Below, piece after piece: positions 40,376-53,500 of a stretch of 64,000 nt of DNA; within the stretch, counting starts at the first letter, position 1, and the number at the start of each line of letters is the position of its first letter. The notes under the pieces are model-generated. The model was not told the DNA's origin and did not search any database. It saw only the letters and a program-made list of their open reading frames with translations. The DNA lies in NCBI RefSeq assembly GCF_041734735.1, contig NC_134887.1, forward strand, positions 37,831,179 through 37,895,178. Reading direction: 5' to 3'. The stretch comes from Babylonia areolata (taxonomy: Eukaryota; Mollusca; Gastropoda; Neogastropoda; Buccinidae). The position numbers were made by a program, and so were the translations under genes.

Positions 40376-43300
40376 TGTGTGTGGGTGTGTTGTGCATGTG
40401 TGTATAAAAATAAGAATGTGCTTAAACTTTATACAGTTATGTGATGGGGAAGATAAATTTTGTATGGAGAAGGAAATTTAGGTGATAGAAACAAAGTAAC
40501 AGAACAGTATTTACTGTGACTATTGCGTGTGTATGGTTGAGATTAAGTTTGCATCTGCTAGTACTTGCCATCAAAATGTTTTATGGCTTTTATGGATATG
40601 TATTGAATGACTGTGATTCTCATTCATTCTTTCATGCAACATACACTACACATGAAAAAAAAAAATCTCCCACTGGAGTATTTTGTATGTAGGATAAGTG
40701 GCTGCACTTGAAGCAGTATTATAATCCCAGCTGGGAGCATACTTGATAAGCATGACAGTTAATGGTTGATATGACATAACTGTAAATAGTAAGCATACAT
40801 GAATAGTGTGACAATTAATGATTAATATGTTATGTTTGTAAACTGTAAGCATATGTAAGAAGCAGGATATATATGGTTATAAGCATATTTAAGGAGCAGG
40901 ATATTAATGGTTAATATGTTGATTCAACTGTAAACAGTGGGCATATTTAAGAAGCGTGATGATTAAAAGTTAATATTTTGACACAACTGTAAACTGTAAG
41001 CATATTTAAGAAGTGCGACAATTGTTAATATGTTGACAAAACTGTAAACTGAAAGCATTTTGATAACCGTGACAGTTAATGGATAATACATTGAGCAACT
41101 AAACCATGAGCATGTTTTATCAGTGTGACAGTGATTGTTTTAATATGTGCCAAAAGACAAAATCTGTTTGTGTGATTGAGGAGGAATGTGCACCTGTCCC
41201 TTGAAAAAAACCCAGCTCACCACCCCATTGGGTACACACCCGCTTAGTTGTACATGGATTAACTCACTCAGTACGGCCAGTCCTCTCTTCTCCTCTACAC
41301 AGACCCCTCGGATATCCAGTGGGTGTCTGAATGACCCAGCCTTTAGCTTCCGTCGTCAGAACTGTGTTATTCTTTGTCAACATTCACCTCTTCAGTATAA
41401 GAGCGTTCAGCTTGCAATATTTTGATGATGGTAATTGGGGTGAAACGCTGTTAACGTCGTCTCTTTCGCCGTTCGTATGGAGAGAGTTAAGATCTGGTTT
41501 TCTTTTCTTTGTTGTCTTCTGTCTGGTTTTTTTTTTTTTTAAATAATTTTTTAATTATTTATAATTGTAGATTAACCCTTTCACTGGCAGTCAATTTAGA
41601 GTGCAAAATTCCCTTGTGCTACAAACACAGAGAATATGGTGTCTAATAATAGAGCTGGAGATTCCCCCTGCGATGTGTAGAAAATATGGCCTGTCCTACC
41701 ACCGAACATAAAGAGCAGTTGGTTTCATGGATAACAGACCCATGATCTGGTCACCCTTCAGTGACATGGGTCCTCTACATAGCTGCTGCATAAATGCGAG
41801 CTAGGCAGTGAGAGGGTTAAGATCTGTTTTTTTCTTTTCCTCATTGTTTTTTTTCCCCTAGATCTGCTTGCTGATCTTTTTAAAAATTTTTTTTTTATTA
41901 ATTAATAAATATTTTGAATAAGTATGAATGAGGTCCATGGACTAAATGGAAGTGTTGCGTGTCAGCAGAGTGAAGAAGGAAGAAGAGAAGGAGAAACCCA
42001 GTGAAGGAGGGGAAGACGATGTGTCGGGGACGGCTCCAATGTCCTCGGAAGGTAAGAAACTCCTTCAGAATAGTACAGGGAATTCCCAGAGATGTTATAC
42101 ATAGCACATGTGGTACGGGGGAAAACTTTGAAATTGATTTAGGAATTTCTGCAGGAAATGTTAAGTAAAATGATGAGAAAAGACAACTGTAACACAAACA
42201 GGGCCAGTTCTAGGAATATTTTATGAGATAGTCAGTAAAAAAAAAAATGTGTATGTCGTGAAATTAATGCACCAGTGAATGTTTGCTGGTTTGTTTTTTT
42301 ATTTTTTTTACCTGGTCTGTAAAACAATGACTGATCTGGAAAACTGACTGAATGGTAAAATGATAGTTTCAAAATGAATTTGGTCATGGAGGTTGTGCAG
42401 TTTTGCATGCCATTCCCCCCCCCCCCCCCCCCAGGAACTTGAAACTGCTGACTAAAGGAATGAGTGAAGGAGGAAGTTCAAGAAGATGTTTGTTTCGTTG
42501 CTCTTTTAAGATACGAAAAATCAACAAGAAGAAGAAAAAAATCCCCCCAAAGCTCCACTTGTTTTGTTTGACACGTTTTGCTCCCTGTTCCCCATTTCAC
42601 TTTATTGTTCATCATTATTATGGCAGTTTGAAATGTTTGTGTGTGGAGGTGTTTTTTTTTGTGTGTGTGTGTGTGGATATTAAGTGCTAGGTCAATTTCT
42701 TAATGGTGGAAAACATGTTCAGTACCTGCACTCGCTTTCCTTAGCAACCTCAGCATTCAGTTGAATGCATTTCCCTTTATTTATTTATTTACATTTTGTG
42801 TCTGTGTGTGCATGTCTGTGTCTGTGGGGGTGTGTATGTCTGTGTGGGTGCATGTCTGTATGGGTGTGTGCATGTCTGTGTGGGTGCATACGTGTCTGTG
42901 TGGCTGTGTGTCTGTGTGGGTGCATGTCCGTGTCTGTGTGGACACGTGCGTGTCTGTGTGGGCGCATGTCTGTGTCTGTGTGTGGGTGTGTGCGTGCCTC
43001 TGTATAGGGGGAGGGGCTCACCAGTGCTGCGTGTGCAAAAACCCCCTGGAGGATTTCAGCCAGAGCCGACCTTTGACCCGGCGGGACTGTGAAGTGTACG
43101 GGGTCAGCGAGGCTGACCTCAAGCCGGACATGAGAGTGTGCACCAGCTGCCACTGTCGCTCTGTGCGCCGCCGATACTCACAGTCAGTCATTTGAAGGAT
43201 TACTGCATTTTAAAGTTTTTTTGTACGATGAATATATACTTTATTCCAGTATTACATTGTATAAAGAACTGAAACACATGTAATGAACAATGGAAAACAA

Positions 43301-45555
43301 ATGATAACAATAGTAAGTAAAAGAGAAAAATACAAAACATTGTCGCTCTGTGCACTGCAGACATTCCCAGTCAGTAATTTGAAGGATTCTCCATTTAAAA
43401 TTAAAAAAACATTATATATAGTAACGTATACTTTATTCCAGTATTACATTGTACAAAGAACTGAAACACAATAGAAAACAATAACAATAGCAAGAAAAAA
43501 GCAACAAAAAAGCATTGTCACTATGTGTGCCGCCGATACTCTGAGGCAGCCATTTGAAGTATTCTCCCTTTTTAAAAATATTTTTTTTATAATAGGTACA
43601 TACTTTATTCTGGTATTACGTTGTATAAAGAACTGAAACACATATAACGAACAATAGATCGCAAACAATAACAATAGCTAGCAACAAAAAAAAAAACCCC
43701 CAAAAATTGTCATTCTGTGTGCTGCTGATACTCCCAATCAGTCATTAAAAGATTCCCTACTTTTTATATTCTTTATAATGAATGTACACTTTATTTCGGT
43801 ATTGCGCTGTGTAAAGAAACACACATAACGAACAATAAAAAACAATCAGAATAGCAAGAAAAAAACAAAAAACATTGTTGCTCTGTGCTCCACAGATACT
43901 CCTAGTCAGTCGTTTGAATTATTCCCTTTTTGAAAATATTTTTTATAATAGATATATACTTTAGTCCAGTATTACATTGTACACAGAACTGGAACACATA
44001 TAACAAACCATAGAAAACAAAACAGTAACAATAGCAAGAAAAAAACAGCAAAAAAAAACATGGTTGCTCTGTGCGCCACTGATACTCCCAGTCGGTCATT
44101 TGAAGGATTTCTTTTCTTTTTTTTTTTAATTCTTTTTTTTAATGATATTTTCTTGTTCAGCTATTAGATTGTAAAAGAACAGAAAGCCATATAACAGATA
44201 ATAGAAACAAACAACAGCAAGGAAAACAACAATAGAAAATAAACTAAACTCAATATAATGCACAACACTTGCATTAGAAACTGGTCCCAGCCTGTAATGG
44301 ATGTTCATACGAGTGTGTATCTGAGAGTACATGTGTGAATATCTGAGAGTGTGTGTGTAAATATCTGAGTGCGTGTGTGTTTGCAACCATCTGAGTGTGC
44401 ATGTGTGAGTGCACCGTGAATATCTGAGAGTGTGTGTGTAAATATCTGAGTGCGTGTGTGTTTGTAACCATCTGAGTGTGCATGTGTGAGTGCACCTTCA
44501 TACGTGTATGTTTGTTTGCAAGAACAAAGTTGTACTAATACCTGAGGCCTTCAGAACATTATCGTACCACGATAAGACATGAACTTGAAGAAGTCAACAA
44601 AAACTGTTATTAATATTTGACTGATAGTGTGAAAACCAATAAAAGCGACTTGCGTCACATTAGATAAGAAGTCAACGTGTAATACGACTGTCCCAAGGAT
44701 CCAGATATTTGTCCATTCCCTGTTTATCTTTGGTCTAACTTTCCATGAGAGAACAGTTCAAGTCTCATGTTTACCATTTGTTTTTTGGCATTGCAGGCGT
44801 GATCGCTGCCCCATACCTACATGCCGCACCCCCAAACGGAAGATGAAGAGGCTCCGCCCTCTGCCTCCCAAGTGGAACGAGCTGCCCATGGAAGTCAAGG
44901 AGCCGATCATGAAAGACCTGCGTAAGGCGTTTTCTTTGTCTGTGATCACCAGCTTGGGCCTGTGTGTGAGCTGAGTGAGAGAGAGTGAGTGTGGAGAGTG
45001 TGTGTGTGTGTGTGTGTGTGTGAAATTACAGTCATGTCTTACATCTCCATGTTTTTTTGTTGTTTTTTTCTGCGTGATTGAGAGGAGCACAAGGTTGGTT
45101 TTGTTTCATGTTAATAGAAAACAGAGAAAGATTGTTGATTGGTTGTTCAGATGTTATTCTAAAGTAGAAGAGGTAAATTTTCAGAATGCTTAGCTTGTGT
45201 CTGCACTTGTTGGTGTGTGAGAGAGACAGAGAGAGAAGTAGAAACATTGATAAACACAGTTCATGTGTAATGCTTAACATTTGGTTTTAATGAAGTGCAA
45301 CATTTGTTAATTTGTAAATCCACATGGATACAGGCAGACTTGCCCCTTTCAACACAATTACAATGTGAATGTTTCTTAAAGGAACGAAACAATTTTTTTG
45401 TCCTTGCTTGCAATCCTTTCGCCATCAGTCATACCTTCATCAGTCTGATTAAAAAGGTCTATATTTTTCCATAAATTGCACAACAGTTTATAGACGTGTG
45501 TGTGTGTGTGTGTTTTCAAACACCTTATTTTTCATCACAAGTACTGAATAAAATG

Positions 45556-45643
<88 letters not shown>

Positions 45644-48600
45644 TGCGCATGAGTTTTTATAATCACAGACTTTTGATTATTTTTTTCTTTCCAAACAACC
45701 TCAATTTTCATCACGATTACATGGCGTTTCCCAGAGCTGACGGAGGACATGACGAAGTGTTGCTCAGCGTGTTTCAACCGCATTGCCCGTCGTCTGGGGA
45801 ACAACCCTCAGACCAACGAACCCCTCATCCAGCTGCTGCCAGAGAGTGGGGAAGGTGTGTGTGAGTCTGTGGGGGTGTGGGTGTTTGTGTAGGGGGTGGG
45901 GTGGGGGTGTGGGTGTTTGTGTTGGGGGTGGGGGTTGGGGTAGGGGTTGGGAGTGTGCACATATGTGTGTGTGTGAGAGGTGGGGTGCCTCTGTGTTTGT
46001 TTGGGTGTGTGCATATGTGTGTGTGCATGTGTGTGTCCACGCGCGGACATGTGTGTGAGGTGGTGTGCCTGTGTATTTAGGGGTGTGTGTGTGTGTGTGT
46101 GCGTGTGTGTATTTGTGAGTGTGTTTTATGTGTGCGTGTTTGTGTGTGTGTGTGTATGTGCATGCTTTTTTTTATGCGGGAGTATGTCATTCACTGATGG
46201 TGTGGTTTAATGATTGGGAATGAGAGCAGTGTGTGTGTGTGTGTGTGTGTACTTTTGTGTATGTGTACTCGTGTGTGTGCATGTGTGTGCTTGTCATATA
46301 CTGACCATGTGGATTGAAGTTTGGGAAAGAGAGGAATGCTGTTTAGAGAAGGTGTTGCTTTTCAGCATTTGAAAGAAGAGGGCTAGGTGTTTTAACTGAA
46401 CAGAGAGGAGTGTGTTTCTGTGCACACATGCAGCACACAGTGTATGCATGTACATCATGTATGTATCAAAGGATCAGGAGTTCAGAAGCCGGATGTGTTG
46501 AGTTTGTGTGTGAGCTTGCATGCATGCGTGTAGGCATGTGTGTGTGAATGCGATTGTGAATCACCACAGGTGCTTGTTTGTCTACATTGACAGCTGCGAT
46601 GGCCAACCAGGACAACGTGGAAACGTCCAGATGGACAGAAGAGGAGATGGAGATTGCCAAACAAGGTACTTGGTGTCATCTTTTTAAAAGATTTTTTTTT
46701 TTTTTACTTTTAAATTAAAGCAAAAGAATATTCAATTTATGATGATAATATATAGTACTTACATGGTGCAAACTCCACATGTATTATGCTCACATGAAAC
46801 AGTGCATATACAATAGTGCATGGTAATACACCTCATGACATGAAAAAAAACATATATCTTTATGCACCAAGGCATGTGTGTTGTATTTTTTGTCTCAGTA
46901 GATTTTCTGTCACAGAGTATGGGTTTTTTTGTTCTGTTGTTTTTTTTAAAGTGATGGAGAAACAAACAAACAAAAAAAACACCCCAAAACACACACAAAA
47001 ACCAAAAAAAAAAAAAAGATAGAAAGAAGTCTTTGTTCCTCCATTGGAACCTCAAGTGCTTGTGAGACGCCGGGTGAATGAGAACCTTAAATATAGCATC
47101 CTTTTGAAGCCCAGTCGCCCTGAAGAAGGTCTTTTGAATCTCTGCCTGTGTGTCCGTTCGGAATTCGACCTTGAGAGAAAGATTTTTGAGGGGAGAGAGA
47201 TCCACTATATATAGGTCATCACCCCCATGAGGTCTTGGGAATCACAAACAGGTGACCATGAAACCCCCGAACCTTGGTCTGTGAGTTCTGAAATCGAGCC
47301 CTTGAGTAACAGATTGAGAGATTTTCATCACCAAGACAGTTCCTGCTCTTCTGTGCTGGGCACTTAAAGATGAGGAGAGAGTGTTAGAGGAGGGCAGTCC
47401 TCTGCCCTTTGCAGCATGTACTCAGATACTAGCACCAAAACAACCCAGTTTCAAAGTTCTATGCATCAGTTTGACATGGTAAGTATATTTAACCAAACGG
47501 TGATTATAATACTTCTTCGTTCATGGGCTGCAACTCCCACGTTCACTCATCTGTACGCGAGTGGACTTTTACGTGTATGACCTGTTTTTACCCTGCCATG
47601 TAGGCAGTCATACTCCATTTTCAGGGGTGGATTATAGTACAGACTTCCCATTTGTTTTGAATTGTGTTGTATTGTAATATATCGCATGTCATTGTGTGTC
47701 TGTGTCAGGACTGAGGGAGCACGGACGTGACTGGGCGGCCATTGCCAACGCTGTGGGCACCAAGACGGAGTCACAGTGCAAGAACTTCTACTTCAACTAC
47801 AAGAAGAAACTCAGTCTGGAGGCCATCCTGCAGGAGCACAAGGAGAAGGTGAGGATGATAATACATGGTCTGGGGATGTTGGTTTTGTTGTTGTGATGAT
47901 AATACATGGTCTGGGGATAATGTTGACGTGATGATAATACATGGTAATACATGGTCTGGGGATGATGTTGATGTGATGATAATACATGGTACAGGGGAGT
48001 AGTTAGTGTTGAGGTGATAATACACTATCTGGGGAAGTTGTCATGAAATAAATGGTCTGGGGAAGTTGTTGTTGTAGGTGAGGATGATAATACATTGTCT
48101 AGGAAGTTGTTGTTGTAGGTTTGGATGATAATACATGGTCTGGGGAAGTTGTTGCTGCGGTGATAATCCATGGTCTGGGTAAGTTGATGTGTTGAGAATA
48201 CATGGTCTGGGAAAATGTTGTTGTAGGTGAGGATGATAATACATAGTCTGGGGAAGGAACTTGTAATACTTGATAGTCTGGGAAAGTTGTTGTCATGATG
48301 ATTATACATTGTCTGGGTAAGTTGATATGATGATAATACATGTTCTCAGGAAGTTTTTGTTGTGATGATAATCCATGGTTTAGGGGAGTTGTTGTTGGGG
48401 TGATAATACATGGTCTTGGGGAGCTGTTGTTATGCATATACATGGTCTGGGGAAGTTGTTATTGCTGTTAAAAATGATAATACATTGTCTAGGAAGTTGT
48501 TGTAGGTTTGGATGATAATACATGGTCTGGGGAAGGAACTTGTAATACTTACATGGTCTGGGGGAGTTGTTGTAATGATAATCCATGGTCTGGGTAAGTT

Positions 48601-50194
48601 GATGTGTTGATAATACATGGTCTCGGGAAGTTTTTGTTGGGTTGGGATGATAATACATGGTCTGGGTAAATTGATGAGATGATAAAACATGGTCTTGGAA
48701 AGTTGTTGTTGCAGTGCCTCTTGTCATAACAGATTTCTCTTGTCTGAAATTCAGACTGCTTTTCCCCATGGTATGACCATGTTGCCACAGTGCATCGCCA
48801 CCAGTTTTTTCTGTCTTTGATTTTTTTCTGTGTATAAGTGTATTTTTTTGGTTTTCACGATCAAAGTTGATATTTTTAGGGACGCTGCGTTTGTTGCCGT
48901 GGGTTCTTTCATATACTCTAAAGTACAGTTTACCGTCTCATCAGAACAACTAGCACCCAGACCACCACTGAAGGTCTGGTGGAGGGGGAGAAAAGAAAAT
49001 ACTGGAGCGAGGGTGGTATTCGATCCTGCACATTCAGATTCTCTCGCTTAATAGGCGGATACATTACCAGGAGGCCACCACTACATTTGTTGTGACAGAA
49101 AGGAACACAGCACAACGCAATGCAATGCAACACACAACACAGCACAACACAACACAACACAACACAACACAACGTGTGCATGTTTTCAGACGGAGCGCCG
49201 CACAATGTCAGTCTGCGAGAGCGTTGCGTCCACGACAACGGCTGCATCAGAGGGGTGGGAGGACGTGAGCAGTAGCGAGGAAGACAACGGAGACGGGGAT
49301 GACTCCGATACCACTAGCGCCCCCAGCCCCACACCGCTGCACATTGAGGAAGGTGGTTTGTCTGTTCTTGGTTGTTTTTTTTAATTTTTTTTTTTTTTTC
49401 CTCCCCTGCAGCTTTTGCTTTCTTATCCATATAAAGCACCTATCTTTTGGTCAGAGACCAAGCTCTAAGTGCTTTACAAACACGGAGTCATTTGCACAAC
49501 AGGCCCGCCTGCCTGGGTAGAGCCGACCAACAGCTGCCTTTGGGTGCTTGTCATTTGTTCTGAGTGGTTAGTAAGGTTTCAGTTACACGCCCGCACGCGC
49601 AGCCCGCATGCGCACACACACGCACATACACACAGACGTGTGTGCCTTCACACAGTACACGCCCTACCCCAAACATCTCCCTGTCCTCAGATCCGCCAGC
49701 CGGGGCAGGCCAGCTTCCCCAGAGCTCCTCCTCCTCGGCCCCCAGAGATCGGGAGGCAGACAACACGACCCCTGGGTCATCGGGGCTGCCCCCCTCCTCG
49801 TCCCTGACCTCCAACAAGCCGCTGTCGGCCTCGCAGGGCAGTCTGCGCAGTATCGACAACGACAGCTCAGCCACCATGAGTGCCGATGAGGGCCCGCCGG
49901 GACTGTCGAGTGCTGCGAGCGTGTCGGTGACGAGCACATGTGCCCCCATCACTGCTGCTGCTCCTCCCCCTGCCCCTGTGGATTCCCTGCCGCTTTCCTC
50001 AAGCTCCAGGTTGGGGTGTGTGTGTAGCTGTAGTTTTCACTTTTTTATCAGTGGTTCTTTTTCTGGTTTAATTCTTCTTTAAGCTGTGTCAAAGATCTAC
50101 AGTAAATGTGTGTGTGAGAGAGAGAGGGAGGGAGAGAGAAAGAGAGAGACTGACTGACTGACTGACTGGAGAGAAAATGAAGAAAGTTTGTGAA

Positions 50195-50230
<36 letters not shown>

Positions 50231-50479
50231 AGAGACAGACTGACTGACAGACAGACAGACAGAGTGACTAAGAGAGAGCGAGAGAAAGTGAAGAAAGCGT
50301 GTGAGTGAAATAAAGAGAGAGTGCTGAGTGTGAGTGTGATGAAGTGTGTCATTGTTTGAATGAGAATTAGTTCATGTGTGTGAGAGCTTTGTATATCTAG
50401 GTTTACTTTGCAAATGTGTGTGCTGGAGTGTGTTTATAAGACTTTGTGCATATGTCTGGTTTGTGTGAACTTTTTTTTT

Positions 50480-50510
<31 letters not shown>

Positions 50511-53500
50511 AATCTTTGTTGCTATGATCTCAGTGAGCGTTTTTGCTGCCATACATGTTTGTATTTCGGTGAGCCTTTCTTCTGTTTACCCAGCTTAGTT
50601 AATAGGATGAAAACTGACACACCTTCATACCCTGTGTGTATGCACATGTTTGTATGTTTGTATGGTGAACGTCTACAAACTGTTTGCATCCTGTATGGAT
50701 TTAGCCAAGATACCATTACAAATCCTGTGCACAAGGTCAGTGCTGTTTCTCCTATCTTGGCCCAGGAGTATGGAACAAACTTCCCTTCTCAGTCTGTCAT
50801 GTGGATTCCCCAGTTCAGTTGAAAAAGTCCCGAAAAACCCAGCCTCATTTTGTTCTGCCTACCATCATATAAAGTGATGTACTTCCTAAACTTGCTGGAT
50901 GTATGGTGTTGTGTGTGTGTGTGCGTGTGCGTGTGTGTGTGTGTACAGGTGCCTGTTCATGTATTGTGTACTTGATGCATGTATATCTAACCTTGTGTAA
51001 CATTTTTTTATTTTTAATTGTAAATGCCATGAGTTCCCTGCCTGGGATGTGTGAGTGACAGTCTGCTTTATTATTTGTAGTAGTAGTAGTAATAGTTGTG
51101 GAAGTAGTAATGATACGGCTACTTATATAGTGCCTATTCTCGGCTGGAGACCAAGTTCTAAGTGCTTTATAAATGTAGCCGTGTACCTCTTGTCCCTGTA
51201 CGATCCTAGCTCGCAGTGCCAAGTATGTAATAGAGTAAGCTTGGCTAGGAGCTGTGATTTATTATTGGAGATATTTAGAGACTGCACATCCTGTGCTCAC
51301 AGCGCCAAGTTGTAACAAGGTACACTTGGTGGTAAAGGGCTGTGGTTTAGGGATGGATTGAATTTGGATGAAAGAATTGTAACATTAAAGGGAATAATTG
51401 GAAATTGGATCTATTTTGTTATGGATCTTTATCCTGTCGTTGAGTAATCAAGGATCAATATCCTGTCGGCGACGCCACTTTTGTAACGGTGTAATGGTTG
51501 AGTGGCTAGAGCACTCTGCTCGCAACCCGCAAGGATGGGGTTCGAACTTGGTACACGGCTACATAAATATGGAGTCATTTGCACAGCAGGCTGCCTACTT
51601 GAGAAGAGCCGGCAGACAGCTGCCATTGGGTGCTCTTCAGTGGTTTCCTGTGTCATTGAATTTGGAATCAGTCACGCCCACATACACACTTGTATAAGCA
51701 TGTAATATTTTACTTGTATGACTGTTTTGCATGTTTAGCCTGCCATGTAGGCAGCCATGCTCCATTTTCAGGGGTGTGCATTGCTGGGTATGTTCTTGTT
51801 TCTGTAACCCACCAAACACTTACATGGAGTACAGGATCTTTAACATGTGTATTTGATCTGCGTACATACACACACAAAGGGGGTTCAGACATTGGCAGGT
51901 CTGCACATGTATATGCTGACCTGGGAGATCAGAAAAATCCCCGCCCTTTACCCACAGGTGCCGTTACTGAGGCTCGAACCTGGGGCCCTCAGATTGAAAA
52001 TCCCATGCTTTAAAAGCACTGGTCAAAGCAGTGGTACGTGTACATGAACTGTGAGCTTCCTGCTGTTCCAGCTTGCCGCCATCTGCAGGCCCTTACCCAG
52101 GGCCACCCTCTGGCCTGCCCATGGCGCGGGGACCTTCCCCGAGTGCCCGCAGCATGCAAGGGCCCTCACCAAGCCGACCTGACCTTGGCCTTGACCCCAG
52201 GATGCAGGGTCAGCCCCCGTTTCGCCCTCCGTCATCGGTGTCATCGCTGCCCAGCGCCAGTCCTGTCTCAGGTGATTGTGAGGTGTCAGAGTGGGAGGTT
52301 TTGGTTTGTTGGTTTAAGTTGACTTGTTGACTCACTTGTGTAAACAAAGTGAGTCTATGTTTTAACCTGTTGTTCGGTTGTCTGTGTGTGTGTGTGTGTC
52401 CGTGTGTCTGTGTGTCCGTGGTAAACTTTAACATTGACATTTTCTCTGCAAATACTTTGTCAGTTGACACCAAATTAGGCATAAAAATAGGAAAAATTCA
52501 GTTCTTTCCAGTCATCTTGTTTAAAACAATATTGCACCTCTGGGATGGGCACAAAAAAAAAAAAGAAAAAAAAGAAGCCTAATTATATGTAAACTACATT
52601 TACTGTTATATTTATATTTTTTGTATTCTCTAAACTTGGCACTTTGACCTCTTATTCTGACACACCAACAAGAGGAGTCATTATTATCATTTTTCGTTCA
52701 AACAGGAACTTCTTTTGCTAAGCATGGAATTTTTATTTATTTTGCAAACGTTTTGGTGCAGATAGTAAAGAAGGGAAATTACTCTGTAATTAATGCTAGG
52801 GGACTTAATTTATCACAAGTGAGTCTTGAAGGCCTTGCCTCTCTTGTTTATTTATTTTCCATCTGTATTTAACGCCTCCAGTGCCAGAGGCAAAACAATA
52901 GAAAATGGTTGTTTCAAGTCCTAAAACAATATCTAAAAAAAGTAAATGTGTTTTTGTCTGTTTCTTGTATGAGTGAAGCAGTTACATAGTTAACATTCTT
53001 GTTAGTTTTGTTTTAATTATGTGTACACAATATACTCTGTGTACATGGGCATGTGCGTACGAGTGAGCACATGTGTGTGCGTGTGTCTTTTGTGTGTGTG
53101 TGTTGGACTGTGTGGTGTGTGTGTGTGTGTGTGTGTGTGTAAACAGTTTCTACTTTCTTTGGGAAAAGAAAAAAAAGGTCACTGCGTTCACACTTCACAT
53201 CAAATCATACGTCTTTCTGATCAATGCCTGTACCCACCAGCAACACACACACACACACACACACAACACAGTACGTTTAACACGCTTTTGACACGATCGC
53301 ATCATTGATGACTGATGGTTCCCAGGTGCTCGCCCGTCCAGTCGAGGGGAAGTCGCGGTGATCCGCGAGATGCCCCCCCAGATGCGTGACCTTCCTCCTG
53401 GAATGCAGGGTCAAGGTCACGGAGGGGTGGGGCCGCCCATGGGCATGATGGGATACCAGCCGGGTCAGCTGGTTCCGGGCATGGCTGCCGAGCCCATTCG

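Noticed and set aside
45877-46210. Val/Cys/Gly-rich frames after exon 17
   Set aside because: TG-repeat translation; the exon 17 donor and phase lead directly to exon 18.
51174-51563. Retroelement with direct terminal repeats
   Set aside because: The ends are inverted, not direct, and flanked by a 4-bp duplication, which fits a DNA-transposon-type element better.
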